From Monoraphidium neglectum (taxonomy: Eukaryota; Chlorophyta; Chlorophyceae; Sphaeropleales; Selenastraceae): a stretch of DNA of 14,982 nt. Position 1 is the first letter of the stretch, and the number at the start of each line of letters is the position of its first letter. The translations under genes and the position numbers were made by a program. Shown piece by piece: positions 1-9,911 of the stretch. Under the pieces are notes generated by a model. The model had not been told where the DNA came from. It did no database searches and worked only from the letters and a program-made list of their open reading frames with translations. The stretch lies in the NCBI RefSeq assembly GCF_000611645.1, contig NW_014012289.1, positions 1-14,982 of the forward strand. The letters run 5' to 3'.

Positions 1-61
1 CACCTTCATGCACCCCCTTCCCAAACTTCTCCATGAGCCACCCCCATCACCTAAGCCCCAC

Positions 62-3000
62 CTGGTGGAACATGATCTCAGCCAGCATGGAGGCCGCGTC
101 CTCATTGTCGGGGTCAGACCGCAGCAGAGCCACACACTGGGCCTGGGGGTGGCGTGAGTGCGGTTGACCGTGTTTGCGCTGGTCGGATCAACAGGGAGTT
201 CCGGTTGCTTGAGGAGCGAGTGGCGCAGGGAGTGTGGCGCAGAGAGGCAGGTGCAGCCTGCTGGCCCGGGCGTCAGCGGGGTTGGTATTCAGCCCCTCGT
301 GCCTCTGACGCACGTCCGCTTAACCTCGCGCTGATGCCTGCTTTCTCTGGTCGATGACACATATGCACACACACTCGGTGTGTGTGCTTGGGCATTGCAA
401 TGCATGCGCACGGCGCATCAGGACACACCCTCTCTCTTCCGTGCCCAACAGTTGACCTTTGTATATCCATGTTGACCCGACCCAAACACAGACCCGACAT
501 GCACGCGCAGGGCCCGTCCTCCAACCCGCGCCCCCCCACCTGGCAGCCGTCCACGTCCCCCAGGGCGAGCGCGATCCTGGCGAGCGCCAGCAGGCTGGGG
601 CTGTGGGCCGGGCTGACGGCCAGGACCTCCTGGTGGGCCTCTCGGGCCTGAGGGGATGGTCGGGCTGCTGGAGATTAGGCTTTAGGGTTGAGGTCGAACC
701 CTAAACCCTATTTTGGCTGAGAGCGGTTGGGCTTGAGGCGAGGGTCCGTGGACCCGCCCGCTGAGCATGACACATGTTTCGTGATGGGGAGGTTTGCTTA
801 TGGAGAAAATGGCGTTGCAAGGGGTGACTTGCAACTTTCAGCGCAGGCCCCTGCACAGGGTTACAACAGCGTCGATCCCTATGCCACCCAGCGCGGGCGC
901 CGGCGACAGCCATGCGAGCAGCTGACCCAACCCCCCGCACCTTCTCGAGGTGTCGCGCCCTGGCGTGGTGCTCCGCCAGCGCCGCCCACAGCTCAACAAG
1001 CCGCCCCCGCGCCGCCGCCACCGCGGCGTCCCCCGCGCCGCCGCCGCCGCCTCCTCCTCCCCCGCCGCACTCCGCCCTGAGGCGGTCCAGCAGCAGGCGC
1101 TGCGCGTCGATGGCGCGGCGCTGGCATGACTCATACTCCGCTGACTCGTGGGCGGCTGCGTGCAGCCGCGCGAGGAGGAGCAGCCTGGAGGGATGATGGT
1201 GGTGGTTCCGGTACCAGGCGTTGTTGTTGGGCTCCAAGTGCAACGGCCGTGATACTCCCCCCTCATTGACTGACTGTGTGGCAGATGAATGCCGCTGCAG
1301 TTCATCATCACCCTGGGCACACACATATGACCACCCATCAGGGAGCACGTCGGAGGGTGGGAGCCACGCGAGCCGTCCACAACCCCACAGCCAACACTGC
1401 GCAGGCAGGCACGGGCTGCCAGATGTCGAAACTGATGTGGCAACGAAGAGCACTCACGTCTCGGCTTCCAACGCGAGCGCCTCCGTGGTGCCCCGCCCGG
1501 CCCCGGCCGAGCCGTCGCTGGGGTGCAGGCGCTCCATGCAGCGGTCAAGCACCGCCCGCGCCTGCGGCAGCTGCCGCAGGCGGATCAGCAGCGCGGCCAG
1601 GGCATGCTGGGAGGACACCTGCACGAGCCAGAGGGAACGTCAGGGGCGCACCTGTTGGAAAAAGCGAAGAAGTCCTCCCCGGCGTTGCCTGAAGCAGCAC
1701 AAGCAGGTGCACAGGCAGACAATACCCCTCACTTCCAAAAGACAGGCAGCGGCTCAACCTGTGCGTGAATTCCCTACCTTTGAGGGGTCATTCCTGACGG
1801 CACGGTTGTAGTAATCGACCGCCCGGCCGTAGTCGTGCGCCGTCACGAGCGCGGCGCCGATCCTGAGCGCCAGCTGGGCGTCCTTGGGCGACAGCTCCAG
1901 GGCAGATTCAAACGCGCGCACGGCTTTTCCGGGCTCCTGCGAGGATGGACGTAACCCCGGACCTTGCCATTGGCAAAGCTCGCGATGGTGAAGGGTGCCC
2001 CTGATGTGTCTGGCAGGAAAGCAAGAGGATGTTGTGGGAGGGGTTCCAACCACCTCTGCGCACACCAAGGACGCTGACATTTGTTGGTCTGGCTTTGCTG
2101 TCAGTGGGTTGGGGTATCTGGTGGGGAGGGACGAGTCATCTGGAAGGCTGAAGGTCACCTGGATGGCCAGGAATGCATCTCCCAGCATGCAGTAGCCGTC
2201 ATAGTCAGGGGATTTGTCCTGGGGGGGGTGGTGAGTGGCACGCATGTGTGTGTGCGTGCGTGCGCGCGTGCGTGCGTGCGTGCGTGCGTGCATATGTGTG
2301 TGTGTGTGTGTGCATGCGCGCACGCATGTGCGTAAGCATAATCTTCAAACAAGGTTGGATTGAGGAGGGCGGCTTTGCTGCAGGAGGCTCATCCTTGTCA
2401 AGCAGGCACAACGCCTCATCACAAGCTGGGACGGCAGGGTCACTCACAAAACAGATGCGTGCACCGCCTGCACACTGGGGCTCCCTGAAGCACCAAAGTG
2501 CAGCTGACCCTTCTTCAAGACCCCGACCGCCGTTGACTCTAACCCCTAAACCAAAACCAAACCCTACGCCGCTCTCACCACGAGGTCCAGATAGCAGGCG
2601 ATGTAGGCGGCCCTGTCCCGCCTGTGCTTCAGCTGCACGCCCGCCTGCGCCATTCTGGCTCGCGCGTAGTGCGGCGAAGACGCAGGTATGGACTGCCGGA
2701 GCGCGTGGGTGTGGCATGCCGCACGAGAGTGTGTGTTTGGGGGATTGCGAAATTGGCTTGGGACGCCAACTGCAGCACAGGTGAGCAGGTGCATATGATT
2801 TTGCAGCATAGAGCACGCAGGAGACATTGTGACATTGCAGTTGGCATTTTTATGCTTGCTGCCTGGCATGCATGCGTATGCGGTGCGCCTCACCTGCAGG
2901 CGCTGCAGCACTCCCTTCACATCGCCGCGGGCAATAGCCATTTCACAGTCTGCCAAGGTGACACGCACCTGCATTTGTCGGTTGTTTGGGGCTTCCCTCT

Positions 3001-6000
3001 ACGTAAGTCACCCACACCTGCCCATCTTATGACTTGATCTGGAATCCGTTTTGCTGCTACACAGGCGACACACCTGTCAGGCTCAGCACCCTCCCTGCCG
3101 CAGCACTGCATGGGCTGGAGGGTCTGCTTGCAACCGTTCCCTGCAGAAAAGCGCTCTGCACAGCAGGCAGCGGCATGCACGCTGGTGCTCAAGCAGTGGC
3201 GCGGCGCCCCGCCCACCTCCTCGCTTGTCCCTGCGAATACTTTGACCGCCTCGGACAGCAGCTGCGGCGCGGGGCAAAACAGGGGGGGGGGGCAAAGAGA
3301 TTATTCGAAGTGGTTTTCGGGTATCATGGCACTTCAGGCGTGATGAGGGTACAGGCAGCGCCCCTCGCCAGGGTCGCCGATCGCGAGCGTTCTTTGCCGA
3401 CCCGCCCACACATCACATGTCAATTTCACCTTTCTGGCTTCTGGGCACTCTCCTGCTGCCGTCTTGGCCCCGCCGGCCTGGAACTCCAGCCGGGGCTGCT
3501 GCATGGCCGCTGACGTCACCGGTGGCGATGCCTCTTGCTTCTTTCCAACGACGCCCCCCTGTTTCTGGCCGGGTCCCGCCGCCACTGCCTCCGCCTCCTT
3601 GTGCAGCTGCTGCTGCTGCTCCCGCTGCTGCCGCTGCGCCCACAATTTCTGGTGCACCTCCGCCAGCAGCAGGAAGACGCTGGCGCGCTCGTGGCTGCTC
3701 GGCTGGAGGCCCCGCTTCGACAGCCGCTCCCGCTGGTCCATGCTCAGGGCCGACCTGATGCCAGGCGCAGCCATGGCTGACTCCAGAACCTGAAGGATGG
3801 TAGGTCACCAGCATTAGGGCTCTTGGAGAACGCCACATGAGAAGGTGCTGTCTGAATGCTTGACCAGGGGGAAAATAGGGGGTTTTGCGTTCAATGCAAA
3901 AAACAATTTCTTTGTGGTCTCTCATGACTTGCCGGGGCACGGGCCCTGAAACAACAGCGCAAGCCCAGGCTCTCGTGCGCACCCGCTCCAGGCAAGGCTG
4001 CAGGCACGACGCACGCCGGCAGCTGCGCGCACCTTTTTTGCCTCCTCTAGTCGCTCATTGGCCATGAGCACCTGCGTTTATACGTGGGCGCCGCGGCAGG
4101 GAGAGGCACGAGGGCCTGGACACTTCACAGCGTTCAAATACAAGGGATGAAAAGCTTATGCTGCCTTGGAATGGTTGCCACGGTTGCCAGCGCGTCCTGC
4201 TTGCGTGACATCTGCGACACACGCAGCAAGATCAACGATGATATAGTACACCTCTAACCGCATGAAACGCGCCTGCGCGTGCACAATGTGGTAGAGGGGC
4301 GCCTCCCTGATTCCAAAGTTGACCGCCACAGCCGACTCGAGCGTGCTCATCGCCTCTGCTGCGCGGCCCTGCGGAGGGCCGGGTAGGGGTGGGTGGTACA
4401 TGATGTTGGTCAATACTATTTCCGTTGCACCAGGACCCGTTGTGTCCAAGGGGAGCCGAAGGGACAAAATCAGCAAAACAATTTGGCAAACCTGCCAGCA
4501 ACCGTGACACAATCAGCACGCGACGAGCCCTCAGCACTGAAAAGGCCTCTGATCCAGCCCCGGGCCGCTGGGGGTGCTGACCTGGCGCACGTAGATGGAT
4601 ACGGCCAGCAGGTGGGGCGCCGCCTCCTCTGGGCTGCCGCGCAGCACGTCCGCCACCTGCATAAAATGGGGTAGAGATTCTTGAGGGAGTGCAGGCAACG
4701 TGCGGATATATGTCCAGCATCACATGCTGTGAAAAACCATTGTTGTGTAGTAGAGAGGCCGATGAGGCCGATGGTGCCAGCCTGGGGGGGGGGTGACAGC
4801 TCCCAGAACGCACGCACCTTTCGTGCAGCCGCCTCAAGGCTGCCGTTGAGGTAGAGGGCGCGCGCGTACAGCAGCTGCGCCTCGGGCAGCTGCCCGGTGT
4901 AGCGCCCCAGGGTCTCCAGTATCCTGCAGCGGTCCACGATTGTTTTTGTGGTGTGGGGCCGGTGCCCTAAAATCCGGAGCTCGACTCAGAACTTTGGCAC
5001 ATGTCGGCACAACCAGGGCTTGAGGAGGGTAGCAGGCTGACAGCGTCCTGCAAGGCAACACTGGCCCTGCCCAAACCACACGCTGCACCAGGGACCCCCA
5101 CCCGCCAGGAAAGCGCTGAACGTGTTGTATTGGGTTCCCAATGTACACCCCCTTCAAACCCGGAACCTTCAACCACCCTACCTGATGCTTTTACCAACAG
5201 CCGGCGAAGGCGCCTCCCCGCTCTGCCGCGGGTCCGCCCCCTGCGCGCCCAGCATCAGCCGCACCACCCCCAGCGCGCGCGCCGCGTCTAGCGCGGCAAA
5301 CTGCTCCAGCCCCAGCGGCGCCTCCTCGGCTTCCGCCAGCTGCAGCTGCACCGACCGCTCTAGCAGCGCCATCGCCTCGCCCCTCGCCCCCTTGGCCCAC
5401 GCCAGGCGGCCCCGCAGGTACGCAATATCTGCCACCTTGTCTTCCCTCCTCCCGCCATCGCCGCCGCCCGCCGCGCCGCCAGTGCCAGCGCCGCCGCCGG
5501 CGCCGGGGGACAGGGGCGGCGAGGGGACGAGCGCGCGGGTGGGCAGTGCCACTGTTTGCCCAAGGTCGTCCCTAGTATTGCTGGGACCGGCAGCGCCGGG
5601 GCGGGCAGCTGCCAGGACGTCTGGGAGGAGCTGCGGCAGTTGTGGGGTGGGGTTTTGGGAGGTGAAAGCTCACTATAATGGAAGGGATGATGTGGATTTT
5701 CTCAGGCTATGTGCGGCTTATGCAAGGTAGCTGCGGCGCCTGCAATTGAGACGAGGAATATCAATTGTTCATCCCATCGCGCCTCCTTGCAACGGGGGCG
5801 CTCAGGCACAGCTGTACGCTTGGGTTGCTTGCAACGGGCGATCCCAGCGATCGAGGGCACCTGCAGCTGCTGCTCAGCTTCCTCCAGCTTCCCCTGCGCC
5901 ACCAGGCACTCGGCCAGCCCCACCGCGGCGGGCGCGCAGAGCGGGTCCAGGTGCTGCGCCGCCTCAAAGTGGAAAGCGGCGGCAGGCAGCTGCTCAAGCA

Positions 6001-7625
6001 GCAGCTTCTGGTGGCCGAGCTCAGCGATCTGCGGTGTTTAGTCACGGGGCGGGTTATCATCCACAATTGAAGGGTGTCAGGGGAGTAAGTGCTCTTTTTC
6101 CTGTGCTCACGTTGCGCCAGTGGCTGCTGTGTCCGCATGACGTCGCAGCAGCATGAGCCTGCCGTCACCACGCAACTCCCCCTCCCCCAAGCGTCCCCCT
6201 ACACACCCCATCCTGTGGGGGGTGTCGTCAAAGCCTCTGCGAACCGATCGCAAGCCACGCCCGAGCTCTCTCACGTAATCCGCGTCGTTCGGGGCCAGCT
6301 CAGCCGCGCGCTGCGCCATCCCCAGCGTGGTCGCCAGCATCCCCGCGTCGGGCGCCACCAGGCGCGCAAACGTGCCCGCCTGCGCGGGGTTGGTTCGGGT
6401 TGAGAGGGCGGCACGCTCGCAGGCGACACGCAGGCGCACTACGTGTTTGCTGTTGTGTGGCGCATTACCACACGCCACGCTGGCCACAGCGTGACCACCT
6501 GAGAACACCCCAAGCTCGGCCAAACCAAAAGGCAGAAAGGGCGCTGCAGGTGCTGCGCAGACTGCTGGTTGGGAGACGAGTTGGCTCTGGCTGCTGCTGC
6601 GCACCCACCAGGCCGAACGCCACGCGCGCGTTGCGCGGCTCCTCCTTGGCAGCCGCGGCGGCGAGATCCTCCAGGTGGCGCGCCGCGGCGCGCGCGTTGC
6701 CCTCGCGCACCAGGGCGTGCAAGGCTGCAGGTGAGGGGGGCAGTACGTCGGCGGAAGGGGGGAAGCTCGCTCTCGCTTCCCTGTCATCCCAACCTCATTG
6801 CACCGAATGAACATCAACTCTGCAGCGCCCCTCCGTCGTGCGGGCGCTCCAACGGCGGCCCGAGCCTGATGTGCTTGGCTGAGTTGGCTGACTTGGATGT
6901 TACCCATCCGCATGCAGCCGGTACACTCCTCCTATTGTAAGAATATCAGCGCCCCTGCGCCGCCATCACACTACCAAGTGCCCTCTCTTGTCGCTGTCTC
7001 CCTCGCTTACACAGAAGCGCACCCGTCACCGCCAGGCCTAGCACGTTGCTGCCGTCCGCCGCCAGCAGTGCCCCGGCCGCGCCTGACGCGCCCTCCCAGT
7101 CGCCGGCTGCGAGCAGCAACCGGCAGCGCTCTATGAGGCCGGGCACAAACCAGGGATACCTGCACGGGATGAATGGTTACCGCCCGGTTACGCGCAAATG
7201 CACTGGGGCTGTTGATGGCCCACCCTGGTGCTGCCGTGAGTGCACGCTGTCCCAGGGGCTCGCAGCATTCATGGTTGAGCTGTCAGGCACCGATGGAAGC
7301 GTTGCTAGCTGGATGTACATGCCCACTGCTGCCAAGACCCGGCAGCCATCATCCAGCCTGCTTGCCCACGCGACGCGCACCTGACCGCCAGCTCCCCCGC
7401 CTGGTCTGCGGCCGCCTGCAGCTGCGCCTGCGCCTCTAAGACGCGCGCCTTGCCCAGCAGTGCCTGTGGGGGTGGGTCCGAACGTTGAGAGAGTGTGTGG
7501 CAAACGACTAGCAGCAGGAGTCTGCAGATTTGCCCAAAACCTCGCGGGCACATGCTATTTGGGCCTCCAGCAGTGCTGAAGTCGACAATGAGCCTGCCAT
7601 TTCTGCGACGTTCTCTTCTGACGAC

Positions 7626-7682
<57 letters not shown>

Positions 7683-7737
7683 GCAGCAGCAGCAGCAGCA
7701 GCAGCAGCGGCGGCGGCGGCAGCAGCAGCAGCGGCGG

Positions 7738-7774
<37 letters not shown>

Positions 7775-8880
7775 ATGACCAGCTTCATGACCATCATGAG
7801 AGCCAAGCGCACGCGTCAGAGCATGCACACACCTCAAGATCTCCAGGGTCGCCGGCCAGAACTGCCTCAAACATGCCGCCCGCCGCTGCAACCTCTGCTG
7901 AGTCCCGGTCCGCGACAGCCTCCGCCAGCTGCTGCCCCAGCACGACCCACCCCAGCAGCGCCCGCTGCCGCAGCAGCGGCCCGGGGGCGGCCTGCGTCTG
8001 CTGCAGCTGGGAGTCCAAGAGGCATCGCTCGAGGATGCCGCGGGCACGCTCGAAGCTGTGGGTGTGGGACAGCAGAGCGGCCAGCTGGAGGGCCGCCTCG
8101 CCTTCCACCGTTTGCTCTTCAGTCTGCGATTGGAGGCATGCAGTAGATGAACGCGCCACAATCGTTGAGGCTGGATAGGAACAGCATGTCAGCAACCATC
8201 TCCAGCACATACATCCGCCCAAGACAACCGCAGTGAGGCCTTTGCAAATGTCCAAGACCGTGGTTGCAGATTCCCATACATCCATGCTCTCGGCGAAACC
8301 CGATAATGTGAAGTCGCCCATGCATAACAATACAACCACATGCGAAGGGTGCCCGAGGCCAAAGAGCTTACGTCCAGCTGCGCCCGCAGCGCCTCCGCCG
8401 TGGCGTGGTCCGGATGCTTGGAAGCCTCGTGCGCATGCAGCAGCGCCGCCGTTGCCGCGGCGCCGGCGACGGGGTCCAGCTGCAGCTCCGACAGCTCCCG
8501 CATGGCCTGCATGGGCCAACGCACGTGCATGCAAAGTTGGGCGCGACCATGCGTCAGCACGTATGATGCAAGACGGGAGCCCGGGCGACTGGCGATTGGA
8601 ACGCTGCAGGGTGGCTAGCATGTATCAGCGGTTCACTGCGGTTGAACTACATGTGTGCCGATCATGGCTGTTAGCAGCCGCACAACCGCGGGTGTTGTGC
8701 TTGCAGCGAAGGTGCGCGTACCTCCGCAGTTGCGCCGCCCTCCAAAAGGCCATATGCGCGCCACAGCTGCAGCACCGGGCTGGCGCGTCGCTTCAGGACT
8801 TCGTTGCATACGGTCTGAACGTGATTCACTTGCCCCTCACGGGCGTAGTAATGCACGAAGGCCGCAACTCGCTGGTCCAT
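62..8880 (-). CDS. IFT139: IFT139 / TTC21B, intraflagellar transport complex A TPR subunit (23 exons, 3' end off window)
   Basis: Splicing 23 exons gives 1122 continuous codons that follow animal TTC21B from the first methionine, so the start at 8880 is well supported. Landmarks: the N-terminus MDQRVAAFVHYYAREG; APLYHIVHAQ (about 631-640); AGTSEEV before VRVTLADCE (about 783-797); LKHRRDRAAYIACY (about 834-847); MLGDAFLAIQEPGKAVRAFE (about 862-881); and DYGRAVDYYNRAV (about 909-921). Most exons are helical TPR pairs. IFT139 sits in the IFT-A complex with IFT121, IFT122 and IFT43, on the trains that return cargo down the cilium and admit membrane proteins. Family length is about 1300 residues; the last quarter is beyond position 62, where a GTGGGG donor ends the final visible exon. 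Three low-complexity inserts are absent from the animal protein: Pro/Gly-rich about 409-461, Gln/Ala/Gly-rich about 702-766, and ten glycines at 1018-1027. Known: family function. Inferred: expression and ciliary use in this alga. Confidence 0.93.
365..387. repeat. Perfect 10-bp GT/CA inverted repeat, 3-nt loop
   Basis: GCACACACAC (365-374) and GTGTGTGTGC (378-387) are exact reverse complements separated by TCG. The element lies inside IFT139 intron 22 (143-539). That intron otherwise shows nothing coding. It could be an outcome of GT microsatellite inversion rather than a functional hairpin. Confidence 0.9.
681..710. repeat. Telomere-like TTTAGGG fragments in inverted orientation
   Basis: TTTAGGGTT (681-689) faces AACCCTAAA (697-705), a perfect 9-bp inverted repeat with a 7-nt spacer. 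The right arm continues as CCCTAAACCCTA (699-710), nearly two units of the TTTAGGG telomere repeat used by land plants and several green algae. It sits in IFT139 intron 21 (648-940). A second degenerate copy, ACCCCTAAACC followed by ACCCTA, lies at about 2542-2566. Confidence 0.7.
2238..2334. repeat. 97-bp alternating purine-pyrimidine microsatellite (GT/GC-rich)
   Basis: Every base from 2238 to 2334 alternates purine and pyrimidine: TG runs, then repeated TGCG units, CATATG, a (TG)n stretch, and CATGCGCGCACGCATGTGCG. It occupies IFT139 intron 17 (2219-2578), starting about 20 bp from that intron's acceptor. Such tracts are classical Z-DNA formers and are hypermutable. The rest of the intron holds the telomere-like fragment near 2542-2566 and no gene. 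Confidence 0.92.
7627..7770. repeat. 144-bp CAG/CGG trinucleotide array (48 triplets)
   Basis: Reading the plus strand in triplets gives 18 CAG, 1 CGG, 8 CAG, 4 CGG, 4 CAG, 2 CGG, 1 TGG, 10 CAG, with no frame slip. It lies in IFT139 intron 3 (7464-7832), so the transcript would carry CUG/CCG repeats. Poly-Gln, poly-Ala, poly-Ser and poly-Leu readings through it are artefacts of the repeat. CAG-type triplet repeats are common in chlorophyte nuclear genomes. Confidence 0.97.
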
Positions 8881-9776
8881 GATCGCTTTGACCCTGATGA
8901 TCTGTGATATTGTATGATATGATCAAGATGACAAGTGCGATGTAATCATGGCGTCTCAAGCTTATTGCGCGCTGCAGGAAGCTCGCTGCCAGGCCCCAGA
9001 TCCAAGCTGGGACGTCGTGATATGAACCCCGTTCACCGTCCTCCAGCCTCAAGTATATACAAAATTGAGCAGTGAATATATCCACTCTGATTCCTTCGCA
9101 ACGCTTCCCTGCGTGGGACGAATTCAGGGCGCGCGACTGCGCGTGCTGCGCGGCACCAACAAATCGGACTGCGGCTACTCGCGCCTCACGGCCTGCGCAG
9201 CCCCTGCCGCCGACATCCAGGGCTCCCCATTGTCACTGTGCGCAGAGCCCGCAGCGCCACGGCAAGATCCCCGCCTGTTGCCCTGCCATTCATGCGGACA
9301 CACTGATTCGCACTCAATGGCAATGTGCAACGCTTGAGCTGACGGGCGACGCCGCGTGCGGCAGCTACCACCAATGGGTCACGCCCATTTGCTTGGCTAG
9401 TCGTTGCAGAATGCAAGACAGCTCATGGAGCCACGGCGGCAAGGTCGGCATGCCGCTGGGTTTTTGTGGCACACAAACCCCCCACACAATGTAGAGTATG
9501 CCGCAAAGTGGCTGCACCCGCCTCCATCCAGGAACGCCGCGAAGCCTTGGCCTATGCCAGCCGCTAGCGTGGATGCCTGCTGGTTGCCTGTGACTCAACG
9601 CGTTATCTTAGACCTCCTGACCCCTTGATGATGGTGATTTGTGCTTGTTGAAGGCCGCCGATCCTCCTGCTTCGAGTGATGCAGCCAACCGCACACGTCA
9701 ACCTTTGTGTGCAAGGCCCCGCCCCAGGACAGTAGTACCACTTTTTGAGTGAGAGGCCCGCCCGGGGCTCCATCCT
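8881..9776. other. IFT139 upstream / intergenic region
   Basis: No gene could be supported here. It must hold the IFT139 promoter and 5' UTR. Open frames on both strands have fairly G/C-rich third positions at about 9139-9220, but none has a convincing start codon, splice pair or family signature. Confidence 0.5.
9054..9059 (-). promoter_or_regulatory. Candidate TATA element for IFT139
   Basis: TATATA within AGTATATACA is palindromic and would read in either direction. It lies about 175 bp upstream of the IFT139 start codon. A start site about 30 bp downstream would give a 5' UTR of roughly 140-150 nt. There is no supporting initiator or transcript data. Confidence 0.35.
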
Positions 9777-9781
9777 TTACA
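9777..9781 (-). terminator. TGTAA polyadenylation-type signal (minus strand)
   Basis: TTACA on the plus strand reads TGTAA on the minus strand, the chlorophyte poly(A) signal. It falls about 130 bp past the stop of the candidate small gene at 9912-10178, a reasonable 3' UTR length. A pentamer can occur by chance. Confidence 0.4.
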
Positions 9782-9911
9782 CCAGCACATGCTTGTGAAT
9801 CTGCGCGTCCTGAGCCTCTGCGACCCCCCCCCTTAGGTGCCAGGTGCCAGCTGTTGCACCTAGCCGCAGCCCTGCTGGGGGCGTTGTCAGGGGAGGGGGG
9901 CGTGCCTGGGG

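Larger units (their letters stand above)
62..8880 (-). other. IFT139: Exon map of IFT139
   Basis: Exons in transcript order (high to low coordinate): 8880-8722, 8506-8372, 8123-7833, 7463-7381, 7159-7023, 6724-6609, 6379-6275, 6028-5861, 5630-5182, 4923-4818, 4656-4582, 4368-4273, 4071-4033, 3789-3430, 3261-3217, 2968-2894, 2692-2579, 2218-2159, 1936-1778, 1618-1458, 1184-941, 647-540, 142-62. Each has an AG acceptor and a GT donor except exon 12, where the best end uses a GC donor. Nineteen of the 23 exon ends fall between codons (phase 0). Junctions were chosen because they restore near-gapless agreement with the TTC21B family, for example across 6609/6379 and 3430/3261. Shortest exons are 39 bp (4033-4071) and 45 bp (3217-3261). 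Least certain: the 3' end of exon 12 and the 5' ends at 1618 and 5630. Confidence 0.85.

Noticed and set aside
701..1548. Two long overlapping minus-strand ORFs
   Set aside because: Only 941-1184 within the first is a real exon (IFT139 exon 21); the rest is intron read-through and the second ORF is in the wrong frame.
2155..2352. Thr/His-rich minus-strand reading frame
   Set aside because: It is a translation of the GT/GC microsatellite plus part of IFT139 exon 18 in a wrong frame.
3282..3292. Run of 11 G as a possible quadruplex or assembly artefact
   Set aside because: On the transcript strand it is a C-run forming part of the pyrimidine tract before the acceptor of exon 15; a single G-run is insufficient for a quadruplex.
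7495..8178. Long plus-strand ORF with a poly-Gln tract (and poly-Ala, poly-Leu readings in other frames)
   Set aside because: It is created by the intronic triplet array and by the antisense of IFT139 exon 3; nothing outside the repeat resembles a protein.
62..8880. Other TPR identities (APC7, CDC23 or a generic TPR protein)
   Set aside because: The N-terminus, the AGTSEEV-RVTLADCE block, LKHRRDR and GDAFLAIQEP follow TTC21B specifically and in the same order over more than 1100 residues.
8948..9220. Possible plus-strand two-exon gene starting MASQAYCALQEA and continuing GARLRVLRGTNKSD
   Set aside because: Its ATG would lie only 68 bp from the IFT139 start codon, the donor is weak (GTGATA), and no family or poly(A) signal supports it; kept only as a possibility.
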